From assembly GCF_007673095.1 (NCBI RefSeq), contig NZ_VDYZ01000011.1, positions 91,568 to 155,567 of the forward strand: a stretch of 64,000 nucleotides of DNA, written 5' to 3'. The first letter of the stretch is position 1, and every line of letters begins with the position of its first letter. Made by a program: the position numbers and the translations under genes. The DNA is from Corynebacterium glyciniphilum AJ 3170 (GTDB lineage Bacteria > Actinomycetota > Actinomycetes > Mycobacteriales > Mycobacteriaceae). Below the pieces are notes generated by a model. It did not search any database. It was not told the DNA's origin and was given only the letters and a program-made list of their open reading frames with translations. Of this stretch, positions 16,923 to 25,823 are shown one piece after another.

Positions 16923-18155
16923 TCAGTCTTCGCTGGTGTTCAGCACGCCCTCGGTCTCGATTCCGTCCCCGTCCTGCTCGGTGCGGAGGCGTCCCTTGGA
17001 CAGCTTGTTGACGACCATGGCGATAGCACCGTCGCCGGTGACGTTCGCCGCCGTGCCGAAGGAGTCGATGGCGATGTACGCGGCGATCATCAGGGCAACC
17101 TGGTCGGCGTCGAAACCGAGGTTGCTCTGCAGCACGCCGACGGCCGCCATGATGGCGCCACCGGGGACGCCGGGAGCGGCGATCATCATGATGCCCAGCA
17201 GCAGAATGAAGCCGATGAACTGGCCGGTACTGACGTCCATGTCGAACATGTGCACCACCGCCAGAGCGAAGAGGGCGATCTTCATCATCGATCCGGCGAG
17301 GTGGATCGTCGCGCACAGCGGGACCACGAAGCCGGCGACGTTGTCGGGGACACCGTTCTTCTTCGCGCTCGCCAACGTCACCGGGATCGTCGCCGCGGAT
17401 GAGGACGTGCCCAGCGCCGTCGCGTAAGCGGGGAGCATGTTCCCCAGTGCCTTGAAGGGATTGCGGCCCGTGACGGCACCGGCCACGAGGTACTGTGCGA
17501 TAACCAGCAGGATCGTCATCACGACAGCCAGGACGAGAACCTTCGCGAAGGAAGAGATGACGTCCATGAGGTTGCCGTTCATGCCCATCGACAGGAAGAC
17601 ACCGAACACGAAGACCGGCAGCAGGGGGATCACGAAGGTCTTGATGACCTTCATGACCACGCTCTCGAGCTCGCGGGCGGCGGAATGGAGGGTGTCCGAC
17701 TTCACCGCGGTCATGGCCAGACCGACGCAGAAAGCGAGGATCAGTGCCGTCATCACCTCGAAGGGCGCGGGCATCTCGATCTCGAAGAAGGGGCTCAGGG
17801 CACCCTCGTCGATGTCGACGAGGGTGTTGATCTTCTCGTCGCCCAGCAACCAGCTGTAGCTCGCGGCGGCCACGCCGAAGGCGATGAGGCCGGAGATGAT
17901 GGTGGAGGCGTAGGCGATGCCCGCGGTGAGACCGAGCCATTTGCCGGCTCCACGTCCGATGCCGGCGATCGCCGGGGTGATCAGCGCGAAGATGAGGACC
18001 GGGATGAACAGGTCCAGGAAGTTGCTGAACAGGCCGTTGAATGTCACGAACACCCGGGCCAGCCACTCCGGGAAGAAGAGACTGAAGACGATACCGAGGA
18101 TGATCGCGACGACGATCCGGAACAGCAGGGAGCCCGCCAGCTTCTTGAAACTCAT
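16923..18155 (-). CDS. SDF-family amino acid/dicarboxylate:cation symporter
   Basis: 410 residues, a second member of the DAACS/SDF family in this window. It has about eight hydrophobic segments, a serine-rich hairpin (GTSSSAATIPVTL) and the TM8 substrate segment DSFGTAANVTG. It carries out cation-coupled uptake of an amino acid or dicarboxylate across the cytoplasmic membrane; the substrate is not deducible. The ATG at 18155 has TATCGT and exactly seven bases upstream, a leaderless pattern, so it is probably transcribed separately from the phosphatase gene 72 bases upstream. The C-terminal tail is acidic. Confidence 0.85.
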   Translation of the reverse strand: MSFKKLAGSLLFRIVVAIILGIVFSLFFPEWLARVFVTFNGLFSNFLDLFIPVLIFALITPAIAGIGRGAGKWLGLTAGIAYASTIISGLIAFGVAAASYSWLLGDEKINTLVDIDEGALSPFFEIEMPAPFEVMTALILAFCVGLAMTAVKSDTLHSAARELESVVMKVIKTFVIPLLPVFVFGVFLSMGMNGNLMDVISSFAKVLVLAVVMTILLVIAQYLVAGAVTGRNPFKALGNMLPAYATALGTSSSAATIPVTLASAKKNGVPDNVAGFVVPLCATIHLAGSMMKIALFALAVVHMFDMDVSTGQFIGFILLLGIMMIAAPGVPGGAIMAAVGVLQSNLGFDADQVALMIAAYIAIDSFGTAANVTGDGAIAMVVNKLSKGRLRTEQDGDGIETEGVLNTSED

Positions 18156-18177
18156 GGTGGTGACGATATGCCACCAC

Positions 18178-18202
18178 CCACCCCCGGGTATAGCGGGGGT
18201 GG
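18178..18202. terminator. GC-rich hairpin between phosphatase and symporter genes
   Basis: Perfect 9-bp arms (18178-18186 and 18194-18202) around a 7-base loop, just after the alkaline phosphatase stop and before the symporter promoter on the minus strand. A T-run is present only on the plus-strand side. Confidence 0.55.
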
Positions 18203-18227
18203 TAGTTTTGCAGTCTGTAGTGCCCGA

Positions 18228-19784
18228 CTAATCCTGGTCCAGTCCGAGCGCGTCAGCGATGGTGAAGTGCAGGTCGGTCTGGTCGGTGAGACCGGAGACA
18301 TTCGCGGCGGACGGCCCGTAGGCGGCGATGCGCAGCTGGGTACCGGTGTGGCCCTGGTCCTGGGTGTCGACATTGTCGGAGGTCGCGTAGGCGATGGTCA
18401 TCTCGGAGCCGTCGCGGGTGATCAGGTTGCGGGACAGTCCCGGGTAGACCGTGGCGCGGGCCTCCTCGACGCTGGTGCCCTTGTCCTCGGCGATGTCCTT
18501 GATGTCGTCCTCGCTCACGCCACCGACGATCTGGCTGGTGTGGGCGTGGTCGGCGGTGACGAGGACGAGCGTCTCGCCGTCCTCCTCGGCGAACTTCACG
18601 GCCTCCTGGACGGCTTCGTCCAGGTCCACGGTTTCCCCGATCTGACCGCAGGGGTTGGCGGCGTGGTCCTCCTTGTCGATGGACGCGCCCTCGACCTGGA
18701 GGAAGAAGCCGTTCTCCTTGCCGTCGTCGTTGTTGCTCAGCAGGTCGATCGCCTTGGAGGTCATCGACGCGAGCTTCGGGACGTCCTCGGTACGCTCGGG
18801 GTTGTCGGTGCACTTCTGGGCGGGCTTCAGGTAGCCCTCCTTCTCGGCGGTGGCACCTTCCCAGCGCACGGGCATGTTGCCGTCCGAGAACAGTCCCAGG
18901 ACGGGGGAGTCCTGGTTGGCTTCGGTGAGTGCGTCGAGCTCGGAGGCAGTGGTGGGGAGCTGGTATCCACGCTCCTCGGCCTGCTCCACCAGCGTCTTGT
19001 CCTTCCACTCGCCGGCCTTCGCGGTCTGGGCGAAGCTCTCGGCACCGCCGCCGAGGGTGACGTCCGCGCGTGACTCGAGGTACTGCTCGGAGATCGAGCC
19101 CTTACCGCCCTTGTCGAGGAGGTCGTCGCCGCATTCCTCGGCGTCTTCGGGGCCGTAGCACTTGCGCTGTGCGACGTGGGCGGCCTGGACGGCCGGGGTG
19201 GCGTCCTGGATCTCTGCGGTGGAGACGTTGCCGGTCGCCAGGCCCGCAGCCTTCGCCTTCTCGATCAGATTCTGCTGAGACTCGCCGTGAATGTCGACGC
19301 CGATGGCCCCGTTGTAGGACTTGGTGCCGGTCGCCCACGCCGTGCCGGACGCCGCACTGTCCGTCACGTAGTTCGGTGTGCCGTCCTCGTGCAGGGAGTA
19401 GTGGGTGTACTGGCCGGTGACGGGGAGGGCGTCGATGCCCTTGAAGCTGCCGGCGGCGCCTTCGGCGTAGTTGCGGGCGGCAGTGATCTCGGAGTCCCCC
19501 ATGCCGTCGCCGATGAGCAGGATGACGTTCTTCGCGCCGGTGGCGGCAACGGCGTCACGGACGTAGTCGCCCTGGTCGCCGTCGAGGCGTCGGGCGCCAC
19601 CGTTGGTGGACAGATCACCGTCGGCCTCGCGGTGCTGGATGGCGGGTGTGCCGGACGCCGAGTTGTCGCTGGGGCTGCTGGCGTTGCTGTCGCTGCAGGC
19701 GGCGGCGGTGGCGGCCAGGGATACGGTGCTGACGATTCCCAGTCCGGTTTTCAGGACGGCGACGGCGGTGCGGTTGTGTTTCAC
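18228..19784 (-). CDS. Alkaline phosphatase (PhoA family), lipoprotein
   Basis: 518 residues. The N-terminus is a signal sequence ending in TAAAC, a likely lipobox, so the enzyme is probably membrane-anchored outside the cell. The catalytic serine is in [13 protein letters not shown], the first metal ligand in [14 protein letters not shown], and further zinc/magnesium ligands are seen in [12 protein letters not shown] and TADHAHTS; family length is normal. It releases phosphate from organic esters. An array of 11-bp direct repeats of PHO-box type lies 52-106 bases upstream of the start, which fits phosphate-starvation control. It is followed by a hairpin. Confidence 0.93.
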   Translation of the reverse strand: MKHNRTAVAVLKTGLGIVSTVSLAATAAACSDSNASSPSDNSASGTPAIQHREADGDLSTNGGARRLDGDQGDYVRDAVAATGAKNVILLIGDGMGDSEITAARNYAEGAAGSFKGIDALPVTGQYTHYSLHEDGTPNYVTDSAASGTAWATGTKSYNGAIGVDIHGESQQNLIEKAKAAGLATGNVSTAEIQDATPAVQAAHVAQRKCYGPEDAEECGDDLLDKGGKGSISEQYLESRADVTLGGGAESFAQTAKAGEWKDKTLVEQAEERGYQLPTTASELDALTEANQDSPVLGLFSDGNMPVRWEGATAEKEGYLKPAQKCTDNPERTEDVPKLASMTSKAIDLLSNNDDGKENGFFLQVEGASIDKEDHAANPCGQIGETVDLDEAVQEAVKFAEEDGETLVLVTADHAHTSQIVGGVSEDDIKDIAEDKGTSVEEARATVYPGLSRNLITRDGSEMTIAYATSDNVDTQDQGHTGTQLRIAAYGPSAANVSGLTDQTDLHFTIADALGLDQD

Positions 19785-19835
19785 GATCTACTCTCTGTGG
19801 AGACAACGTCAGGAACAGACCGTGACGCTACGGAG

Positions 19836-19890
19836 CTGACGTGAACCGGCGGTGAGATCTGTGGACCGCGGAGATGAACAACCTGTGAAC
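19836..19890 (-). promoter_or_regulatory. PHO-box-like array of five 11-bp units upstream of alkaline phosphatase
   Basis: Read on the minus strand from 19890 downwards the sequence divides into 11-base units that begin GTTCAC, GTTCAT, CGGTCC, TCTCAC and GTTCAC. Units 1, 2 and 5 match, and unit 4 partly matches, the GTTCACC direct-repeat units bound by PhoP/RegX3-type response regulators in actinobacteria. The register is exact over 55 bases. Confidence 0.6.
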
Positions 19891-19979
19891 CGTACGGGGC
19901 AGGGGGTGTGAAGACGATCATCGCGATGTGCCGGCCCGGTGCCGACGGGCGGACCTCCCCTCTGCGAGAGGGGGCGGAA

Positions 19980-20029
19980 TGCGAGTCTGGTCGCGTTGAG
20001 TTGCCGAACTCAACGCGACCAGACTCGCA
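19980..20029. terminator. Very strong hairpin, 23-bp perfect arms
   Basis: Arms 19980-20002 and 20007-20029 are perfectly complementary around a GCCG loop. It lies 57 bases after the stop of the secreted-protein gene on the minus strand and upstream of the phosphatase promoter region, so it insulates the two genes. Confidence 0.85.
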
Positions 20030-20085
20030 AACCGCCCTGCGGGTGGGTGTGTGCAGTGCGGCGGGGCACCGAACGCGGTCGGACG

Positions 20086-21966
20086 TTACGCGGCAGGCAC
20101 CTCGGCGTCGTCGTCCCCTCCGGAGGAACCGGAGCTTCCGCCCGCTCCGCCGAGCAGCCCGCTGAGCCAGACGATGTCGTCGACCAGGGTCACGCTGTCA
20201 AGCCAGTTGGCGAAGATGACGTCCGGGCGGGACAGGTCGTCCAGCGCGACGGTGCCGAGACCGAAAGCGTTGTCCCAGGTGACCAGACTGACCTTGGGGA
20301 GAAGGCCGGCGTCGGCATCGGCGGCGACGGACTCGATCTCCGGCAGTTTGAGGTAGTTGGGGCGCTCGTCGCCGTTGACCTCGGCTGCGGGGAAGAAGAC
20401 CACACGCTGGCCCAGCCATTCGACGGTGATGGGGTCACGGAAGCCGTAGTCACTGGTCAGTAGCGCAGCCGTGGTGGTGCGGGTGGTCGTCTCGATCACT
20501 GGTTCGCCGTTCTCATCGAGTACGGGGTTGCCGTCCTCGTCGAGCTGCGGGGTCTCGACTTCGTCGGTGTAGGTGTCGGAGGTCAGCCGGACGAAGTCCT
20601 TGGCGAACTTCAGGCGGTCATCCTCGGAGGTGACGTTGTACATCAGGTCGTCGAGGAACGGGGTGCTCTCGGCGTCCCCGGTGAACTGCTTGAGCAGTGC
20701 GTCGTTGCCGAGGACGAGGGACGTGACGTCGGTGATGCCGACCTGGGTCTGGCGGTGCTCACCGGGCTCAGGGTCGCGCAGGTCCTGGTAGGTGTCGATG
20801 GTGCCGAGGATGTTGGAGCACTTGCCGAGACCTTCGGCGGTGGCGTACGAGTTCAGGCCGAAGCAGCTGACTTCCTTGAGGGCGGGAACGTCGAGGTCGT
20901 CGACGGTGTTGATCATGTCCTCGACCTCCTCACCGGCGAAGTCGACGATGCCGTCCTCACGGAGACGGTCGAAGTCGAGCGCTCCACCGAACCAGGTCAG
21001 GCCGATTTCGTCGGTGTCCATGTTCATCGCGGAGGCGAAGCCGAGGCGCGCGTAGGAGATGGAGCTGCGGTCTTCGTCGGCGGCGGCGAGGGCGATGCCG
21101 GGCAGTCCGAAGAGTTCGTGGGCCTCGGCGGTGGCGTCACCGCCGCGCATGGAGGCGGCGACCTGGGTGCCGTCACCGATGATGGTGGACGTGCCGCGGG
21201 GCGCAGGACGTTCCGGAAGGTCGGTGGGCTTGGCGTAGTCGTACTTCTCACCGGTGAGGTACTCGGCGATCTTCAGGGCCTCGGTGCGTTTGGAGAGGTT
21301 CTTGTCGTAGGTACGTTCTACGCCTCCGCAGCCCCACGGCGTTGGAATCCCCGCACATTCAGTCACCATGTTCACCGGCAGTGCCGCGTCCCTCTGGACC
21401 TCTGCGTAGGTGCTGTAGGCGCCGAGTTTCGTCGGGTCGATGCGGGGCAGGTAACTCCCCTGGTAGGGGATCTTGTGTACGAGATCCTTGATCCAGTCGC
21501 TGCCGAGGGCGGCGGCACTGAGGATCTCGATGAGATTGCGTTCGCCGAGTCGGTAGGTGAGTCCGAGTACCTTGATATCGTCGCCCAGGTCGATGGTGAC
21601 GTCTTCTGCAGCGGCACCGACCTCCACATTCTCGGGGAGGACCACAGCAAGTCCGTCGCCGGTGGACTGGCTGCAGTCGGCGACGGCGGTGACCTCAGGC
21701 TGCTCGACGTCGTCATTCAGGGGAAGATTACTGAGATCACCGGACTGGCAGAGTTCGACGTAGTCGAGGAGCATTTCGTTCTCGAGGAGGTCCTGAAATC
21801 CTCCGAGGTCGACGTCGACATTGGAGGCATCGATGTCTTGGGGCCCTTGAACGTCCTGGGGGTTTAGCTCCTCCTGCGCGGCGGCGGTGGGGAGCATGGT
21901 CACGCTGAGGGCGACGGCGGTGGCGGCTGCGGCGATGCTGCGGCAGGTGCGGCGGAAGATAGTCAC
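20086..21966 (-). CDS. Large secreted protein, function unknown
   Basis: 626 residues. A signal peptide (basic start, hydrophobic core to about residue 25) ends in PTAAAQ, a type I cleavage site. The mature part is acidic, has six or more cysteines (for example in the CAGIPTPWGCGG and SCFGLNSYATAEGLGKC regions, suggesting disulfides) and a Gly/Ser/Asp-rich C-terminus. No membrane anchor after the signal. I recognise no domain. An array of six 9-bp repeats resembling MtrA boxes lies 56-109 bases upstream of the start, which suggests control with cell-envelope genes. Function unknown; an envelope or wall-associated role is inference from regulation. Confidence 0.8.
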   Translation of the reverse strand: MTIFRRTCRSIAAAATAVALSVTMLPTAAAQEELNPQDVQGPQDIDASNVDVDLGGFQDLLENEMLLDYVELCQSGDLSNLPLNDDVEQPEVTAVADCSQSTGDGLAVVLPENVEVGAAAEDVTIDLGDDIKVLGLTYRLGERNLIEILSAAALGSDWIKDLVHKIPYQGSYLPRIDPTKLGAYSTYAEVQRDAALPVNMVTECAGIPTPWGCGGVERTYDKNLSKRTEALKIAEYLTGEKYDYAKPTDLPERPAPRGTSTIIGDGTQVAASMRGGDATAEAHELFGLPGIALAAADEDRSSISYARLGFASAMNMDTDEIGLTWFGGALDFDRLREDGIVDFAGEEVEDMINTVDDLDVPALKEVSCFGLNSYATAEGLGKCSNILGTIDTYQDLRDPEPGEHRQTQVGITDVTSLVLGNDALLKQFTGDAESTPFLDDLMYNVTSEDDRLKFAKDFVRLTSDTYTDEVETPQLDEDGNPVLDENGEPVIETTTRTTTAALLTSDYGFRDPITVEWLGQRVVFFPAAEVNGDERPNYLKLPEIESVAADADAGLLPKVSLVTWDNAFGLGTVALDDLSRPDVIFANWLDSVTLVDDIVWLSGLLGGAGGSSGSSGGDDDAEVPAA

Positions 21967-22021
21967 GGGTTGAGGCTTTCGGTGCTACGGCAAACGGGAC
22001 GAATGTGACAGGAGAGGAAGT

Positions 22022-22075
22022 TTCACATAAGTAACATACGCCACTTCAGTCACATTAGTAACACCCGTAACATTC
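22022..22075. promoter_or_regulatory. Six-unit 9-bp repeat array resembling MtrA boxes
   Basis: From 22022 the sequence falls into 9-base units whose first six bases are TTCACA, GTAACA, GCCACT, GTCACA, GTAACA and GTAACA, with three variable bases after each. The M. tuberculosis MtrA site is GTCACA, three bases, GTCACA, which is the same unit and period. The array lies upstream of the secreted-protein gene. Confidence 0.6.
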
Positions 22076-22116
22076 TTACCCCCGCGGGTACCCCACACCC
22101 ACGTCGTTCAGGACGC

Positions 22117-22725
22117 TCACAGTTCCCGCACGACCTGCGCCGGCGTCCCTACCGCCAGGACGTCCGACGGCAGGTCGCGGGTCACCACGGAGCCGGCGCC
22201 GACGACCACGTTGTCCCCGACGGTCACCCCGGCGCACACCGTCACCCCGCCTCCGAACCACACGTTGCGGCCCAGGGTGATCGGTGCGCCGTACTCCCAG
22301 CCGCTGGCCCGCAGGTCGTGGTTCTCCAACGGGTGCAACGGGGTGAGGAACTTGGCTCCGGGTCCTATCCGGCAGTGGTCGCCCAGGGTGACGGGGCAGA
22401 CGTCGAGGATCGTCGCGTCGACGTTGATGAACACGTCGTCGCCCAGGTGGATGTTCGTCCCGTAGTCGACACGGAGCCCCTGCCAGACCTCCGTCGCTGT
22501 GCCGACGCTGCCCAGCAGTTCGCGTACCTGCGCGTCCCACGCTTCGGTGTCGGCCGGGTCGGTCTGGGACAGACGGAAGCAGGCGGACCGCGCCGCCAGC
22601 GACGCCGCGGAGGTCGCGGGGTCGGTGGCCAGGTAGTACTCCCCGGCGACCATGCGTTGCCACATGGTGCGGGGGTCGGCGTCGGCGGCGGTACGGAGGT
22701 CGTCTTCGGTGTGGCTGTCAGTCAT
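22117..22725 (-). CDS. Hexapeptide-repeat sugar O-acetyltransferase (Maa/LacA/NodL type)
   Basis: 202 residues. The N-terminal maltose-acetyltransferase-like helical segment (MWQRMVAGEYYLATDP) precedes a left-handed beta-helix of hexapeptide repeats with the family's conserved FINVDATILD and PLHPLENHDLR regions; the active-site histidine lies in the latter. The C-terminus has the usual VVVGAGSVVTRDLP and VGTPAQVVREL. It transfers acetyl from acetyl-CoA to a sugar or related hydroxyl in the cytoplasm; the acceptor is unknown. CAGGCT and seven bases precede the ATG, weakly fitting a leaderless start. Confidence 0.9.
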   Translation of the reverse strand: MTDSHTEDDLRTAADADPRTMWQRMVAGEYYLATDPATSAASLAARSACFRLSQTDPADTEAWDAQVRELLGSVGTATEVWQGLRVDYGTNIHLGDDVFINVDATILDVCPVTLGDHCRIGPGAKFLTPLHPLENHDLRASGWEYGAPITLGRNVWFGGGVTVCAGVTVGDNVVVGAGSVVTRDLPSDVLAVGTPAQVVREL

Positions 22726-22879
22726 GTCGCCCAGCCTGCCAGAGTGCCGTGTCAGGGGAGGGGCGCGTCCAGGTGTAGACCGCTTGGTCCGGTAGGATGG
22801 CCACGATCAGCCCTGACCAGGCACAGTCCCGACCTCGACCTGACCCCGAACAGCCCCCGAACAGCCCAGGAGAGCAGAC

Positions 22880-24145
22880 ATGAGCAGCGACGATCAGTCC
22901 AGCCAGCCCAATGAGCATGAAACGCGCGCTGACGCCGGTACCGCCGCCCGCCGTGCCGCCGCACTGCAGGCACGCCAGCGGTTGACCGACGCTGCCGGCC
23001 GTCCGTTCGGGTTCGACACGAACGCCATTCACTCGGGCTACGAGCCGGACGGGCAGACCGGGGCGATCAACGCGCCCATCTACGCGTCGACCACCTATGC
23101 GCAGGACGGTGTCGCCCAGCTACGTGGGGGATTCGAGTACTCGCGGTGCGGCAACCCCACCGTCACGGCACTGGAGGAGACCGTCGCAGCGCTGGAGGGC
23201 GCGAAGTTCGGACGGGCGTTCGCCTCCGGGATGGCGGCGACGGACACCGTCCTGCGTGCCCTGCTGTACCCCGGCGCCCACGTCATCCTCGGTAACGACG
23301 CCTACGGCGGGACGTTCCGTCTGCTCGACACCACCTACCGTGACTGGGGTGTGGAGGTGTCGGTCGTCGACACCGCCGACACCGCGCAGGTCGCCGGTGC
23401 GCTGCGTGAGGACACGAAACTGGTCTGGCTCGAGACGCCCACCAACCCGCTGCTCGGGATCACCGACATCGCCGCCACGGCTGATGTGCTGAGGGACCAC
23501 CCCGCCAAGCTCATCGTGGACAACACCTTCGCCAGCCCGTACCTGCAGCGTCCGTTGGCGCTCGGGGCGGACGTCGTGATGCACTCCACCACGAAGTACC
23601 TCGGCGGGCACTCGGACGTGGTGGGCGGCGTCGTCGTCACCGACGACGAGGAGCTGGACGGTGAGCTCCTCTTCCTCCAGGGTGGCGTCGGCGCAGTGCC
23701 CAGCCCCTTCGACGCGTACCTGACCTACCGCGGCATCAAGACCCTCGGGGTGCGCATGGACCGCCACTGTGCCAACGCGCAGGCCGTCGCCGAGTACCTG
23801 GACGGGCGTCCCGAGATCTCCCGGGTGCTGTACCCGGGGCTGCCCGGCCACACCGGGCATGACATCGCCGTCCGGCAGATGGACGGCTTCGGTGCCATGG
23901 TCTCCGTCCGCTTCGCCGGTGGTGAGGCACCTGCCCTGCAGTTCTGCGAGAACACCCGTCTGATCTGCCTGGCGGAGTCCCTCGGCGGGGTGGAGTCGTT
24001 GCTGGAGCACCCGGCGAAGATGACCCACCAGTCCGCCGCCGGGTCCGCACTGGAGGTGCCGGACGACCTGGTGCGCATCTCGGTCGGCATCGAGAACGTC
24101 GATGACCTCATCGCTGATCTGGCGCAGGCCCTGGACGCCCTGTGA
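22880..24145 (+). CDS. metB: Cystathionine gamma-synthase
   Basis: 421 residues of the Cys/Met-metabolism PLP enzyme family. The PLP lysine is in HSTTKYLGGHSDVVGG, the phosphate-binding region in FASGMAATDTVLRALL and the substrate arginine region near the C-terminus (AESLGGVESLLEHP). It joins O-acyl-homoserine and cysteine to cystathionine in methionine synthesis; a cystathionine gamma-lyase role cannot be excluded from sequence alone. About 40 extra residues at the N-terminus are unlike the usual ~385-residue corynebacterial MetB, but AGGAG seven bases before ATG 22880 supports this start. It overlaps the next gene by four bases. Confidence 0.85.
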   Translation: MSSDDQSSQPNEHETRADAGTAARRAAALQARQRLTDAAGRPFGFDTNAIHSGYEPDGQTGAINAPIYASTTYAQDGVAQLRGGFEYSRCGNPTVTALEETVAALEGAKFGRAFASGMAATDTVLRALLYPGAHVILGNDAYGGTFRLLDTTYRDWGVEVSVVDTADTAQVAGALREDTKLVWLETPTNPLLGITDIAATADVLRDHPAKLIVDNTFASPYLQRPLALGADVVMHSTTKYLGGHSDVVGGVVVTDDEELDGELLFLQGGVGAVPSPFDAYLTYRGIKTLGVRMDRHCANAQAVAEYLDGRPEISRVLYPGLPGHTGHDIAVRQMDGFGAMVSVRFAGGEAPALQFCENTRLICLAESLGGVESLLEHPAKMTHQSAAGSALEVPDDLVRISVGIENVDDLIADLAQALDAL

Positions 24146-24891
24146 CCCCTGACCCTGCTGCATGCCGTATCGGGATCACCGCCGGTCACACCGTGTTGAA
24201 CCTGGAGGTGTGGCACCCGGACTGGGGTTCGGCGGCGACGGAGGCCCTGCGTCGCAGTCTGTTCGGTGCGCAGGGGCCGTCCGGCGACAGTGCGCCCGAC
24301 GCCCAGGCGGCCACCTCCATGCTTGAGGCCGCGCTCGGTGCGGAGCGGGCGGACGCCTGGCTGGGTGAGGTGACCGTCACCGACCGCAGTCCCGGTAACG
24401 CCGTGAGCATGGCCGACCTGCAGGGGCGGGTGGACCGCATGGCCAGCGAGGCAGTCGACCCGGAGGGTCGTCCGGCACGCACGGACCTGCACGTCGATCA
24501 CGACGGGGTCCCCGCCACGGCGCAGGTGATCCTGCCGTTGTCCCCGACGGTGGCTCCGGGCTGTGACCTGCATGTGTCGGTCACACTGGAGACTGATGCG
24601 GTGGCGTCCTCGGACCTGACGATGGCGCAGATCGAGGACCGCTCCGGTGCCGTCCGCGAGGCACTCGCCGACACCGTCGACGAGAACAACGCCGGGATCC
24701 TCGCCGTCACCGAGTTCCGGCCGGGGGCGGACACGCTGCACTTCTACCTGGATTCGACCTCCCCGGCCGTCGTCGACAAGTCGGTGCTGAATACGCTGCG
24801 TACCGTCGCGTCTGCCTGGCAGTACGGGGACACCGTGGTCGACGAGGAGAAAGACCCCAGGTGGGACGTTGTCCGCACCTACCGTGTGTGA
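24142..24891 (+). CDS. Hypothetical protein coupled to metB
   Basis: 249 residues with no signal peptide and no membrane segment. The start is GTG 24142, overlapping the metB stop by four bases (GTGA), so translation is probably coupled. The composition is acidic and the sequence reads as an alpha/beta protein, but I recognise no family or motif. Sharing a transcript with metB hints at a link to sulfur amino acid metabolism, only by position. Confidence 0.65.
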   Translation: MTPDPAACRIGITAGHTVLNLEVWHPDWGSAATEALRRSLFGAQGPSGDSAPDAQAATSMLEAALGAERADAWLGEVTVTDRSPGNAVSMADLQGRVDRMASEAVDPEGRPARTDLHVDHDGVPATAQVILPLSPTVAPGCDLHVSVTLETDAVASSDLTMAQIEDRSGAVREALADTVDENNAGILAVTEFRPGADTLHFYLDSTSPAVVDKSVLNTLRTVASAWQYGDTVVDEEKDPRWDVVRTYRV

Positions 24892-25032
24892 ATCATTCAA
24901 TCCTGGGGAGGTGCCGTGCACGAATGTGTGAATCGGTGTGAATGTTTGCGAATGCGGTGTGAATGAACGTCTCGGCGCCGGCACCTCCGGGAGCTCTGGT
25001 GGCACCGGAATCTACGGTGTAGCTTCAGAACC

Positions 25033-25353
25033 ATGACCACACCACCATCCTCAGGTGCCTCGTCCGCTACGGCTGCGGTGTCGGGCGGTGTCGTCCACCA
25101 ACTGCCCGACGACCTGCGTGCCGCAGTGCTCGGTGGCCCACGGGGAGACGGTGATGACGGCAGCCCGTCGGTGAGCAGAAGCGTCCTGGAGCTGTGGGAG
25201 GACATCACTCCGCTGGCCCGCAATGAATTCATCTGTTGGGTGGAGGACGCCAAGCAGTCCGCGACACGCGCCCGCCGCGTGCGACGTACCTGTGAGGAAC
25301 TCGAGGAAGGCAAGCGCCGTCCCTGCTGCTGGCCCGGTTGCAAACACCGCTGA
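25033..25353 (+). CDS. YdeI/OmdA-family protein
   Basis: 106 residues. The C-terminal two thirds match the YdeI/OmpD-associated (OmdA) family: LPDDLRAAVL, then LARNEFICWVEDAKQ, RARRVRRTCEEL and the ending RRPCCWPGCKHR. Some members are annotated as bacteriocin-protection proteins; the biochemical role is not established. TAGCTT and exactly seven bases precede the ATG, so the mRNA is probably leaderless. The cysteine cluster at the C-terminus could bind metal. Confidence 0.78.
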   Translation: MTTPPSSGASSATAAVSGGVVHQLPDDLRAAVLGGPRGDGDDGSPSVSRSVLELWEDITPLARNEFICWVEDAKQSATRARRVRRTCEELEEGKRRPCCWPGCKHR

Positions 25354-25379
25354 GTGTGGGACGGTGGGGGCCGTCGGAT

Positions 25380-25793
25380 TCAGCCGAGCACGATCAGGGT
25401 CGCGGTAGCGGGTCCCTCCGCACGCAGGCTGTGGACGCGTCCCGCCTCGATGTGCACCGCCGAACCGGAGGCCAGCGCCACCACGTCCGTACCGTCGTCG
25501 CTGTCGTGGTGGATGGATACCTCAACGGTGCCGGCCTGTCCGAGAATCAGTATCGGAGCGGCCGCGGTGTGGTCATCCATCACATCACCGTCGCGGAAGG
25601 CCAGCCGGGTCACAATGGTTCCGTCAACCCGGGCGAGCCGCTCGACGGCGGGCTTGGCCTGCGTGTAGTCGGTACGGGGGATGTCGTAGTCGGACTTCAC
25701 GGTCCCGGGGTGGGCGTCCGCGAGGCCGTCGATGTAGGTCCAGCCGTCGCGGGACTCTGTGTTGGCGGATGCGGAGTGTGGTGTAGGTGTCAT
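25380..25793 (-). CDS. Cupin-domain protein
   Basis: 137 residues with a single cupin barrel: the central RLAFRDGDVMDDH and the later ALASGSAVHIEAGRVHSL correspond to the two cupin motifs, with His/Asp as possible metal ligands. It has no signal peptide. Small cupins serve as sugar isomerases, dioxygenases or sensors; none can be chosen here. It is convergent with the OmdA-like gene, and follows the glycosylase gene on the minus strand by 30 bases. Confidence 0.75.
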   Translation of the reverse strand: MTPTPHSASANTESRDGWTYIDGLADAHPGTVKSDYDIPRTDYTQAKPAVERLARVDGTIVTRLAFRDGDVMDDHTAAAPILILGQAGTVEVSIHHDSDDGTDVVALASGSAVHIEAGRVHSLRAEGPATATLIVLG

Positions 25794-25823
25794 GGTGAGG
25801 CCCAGCCTACGTGCGAAACGCCG

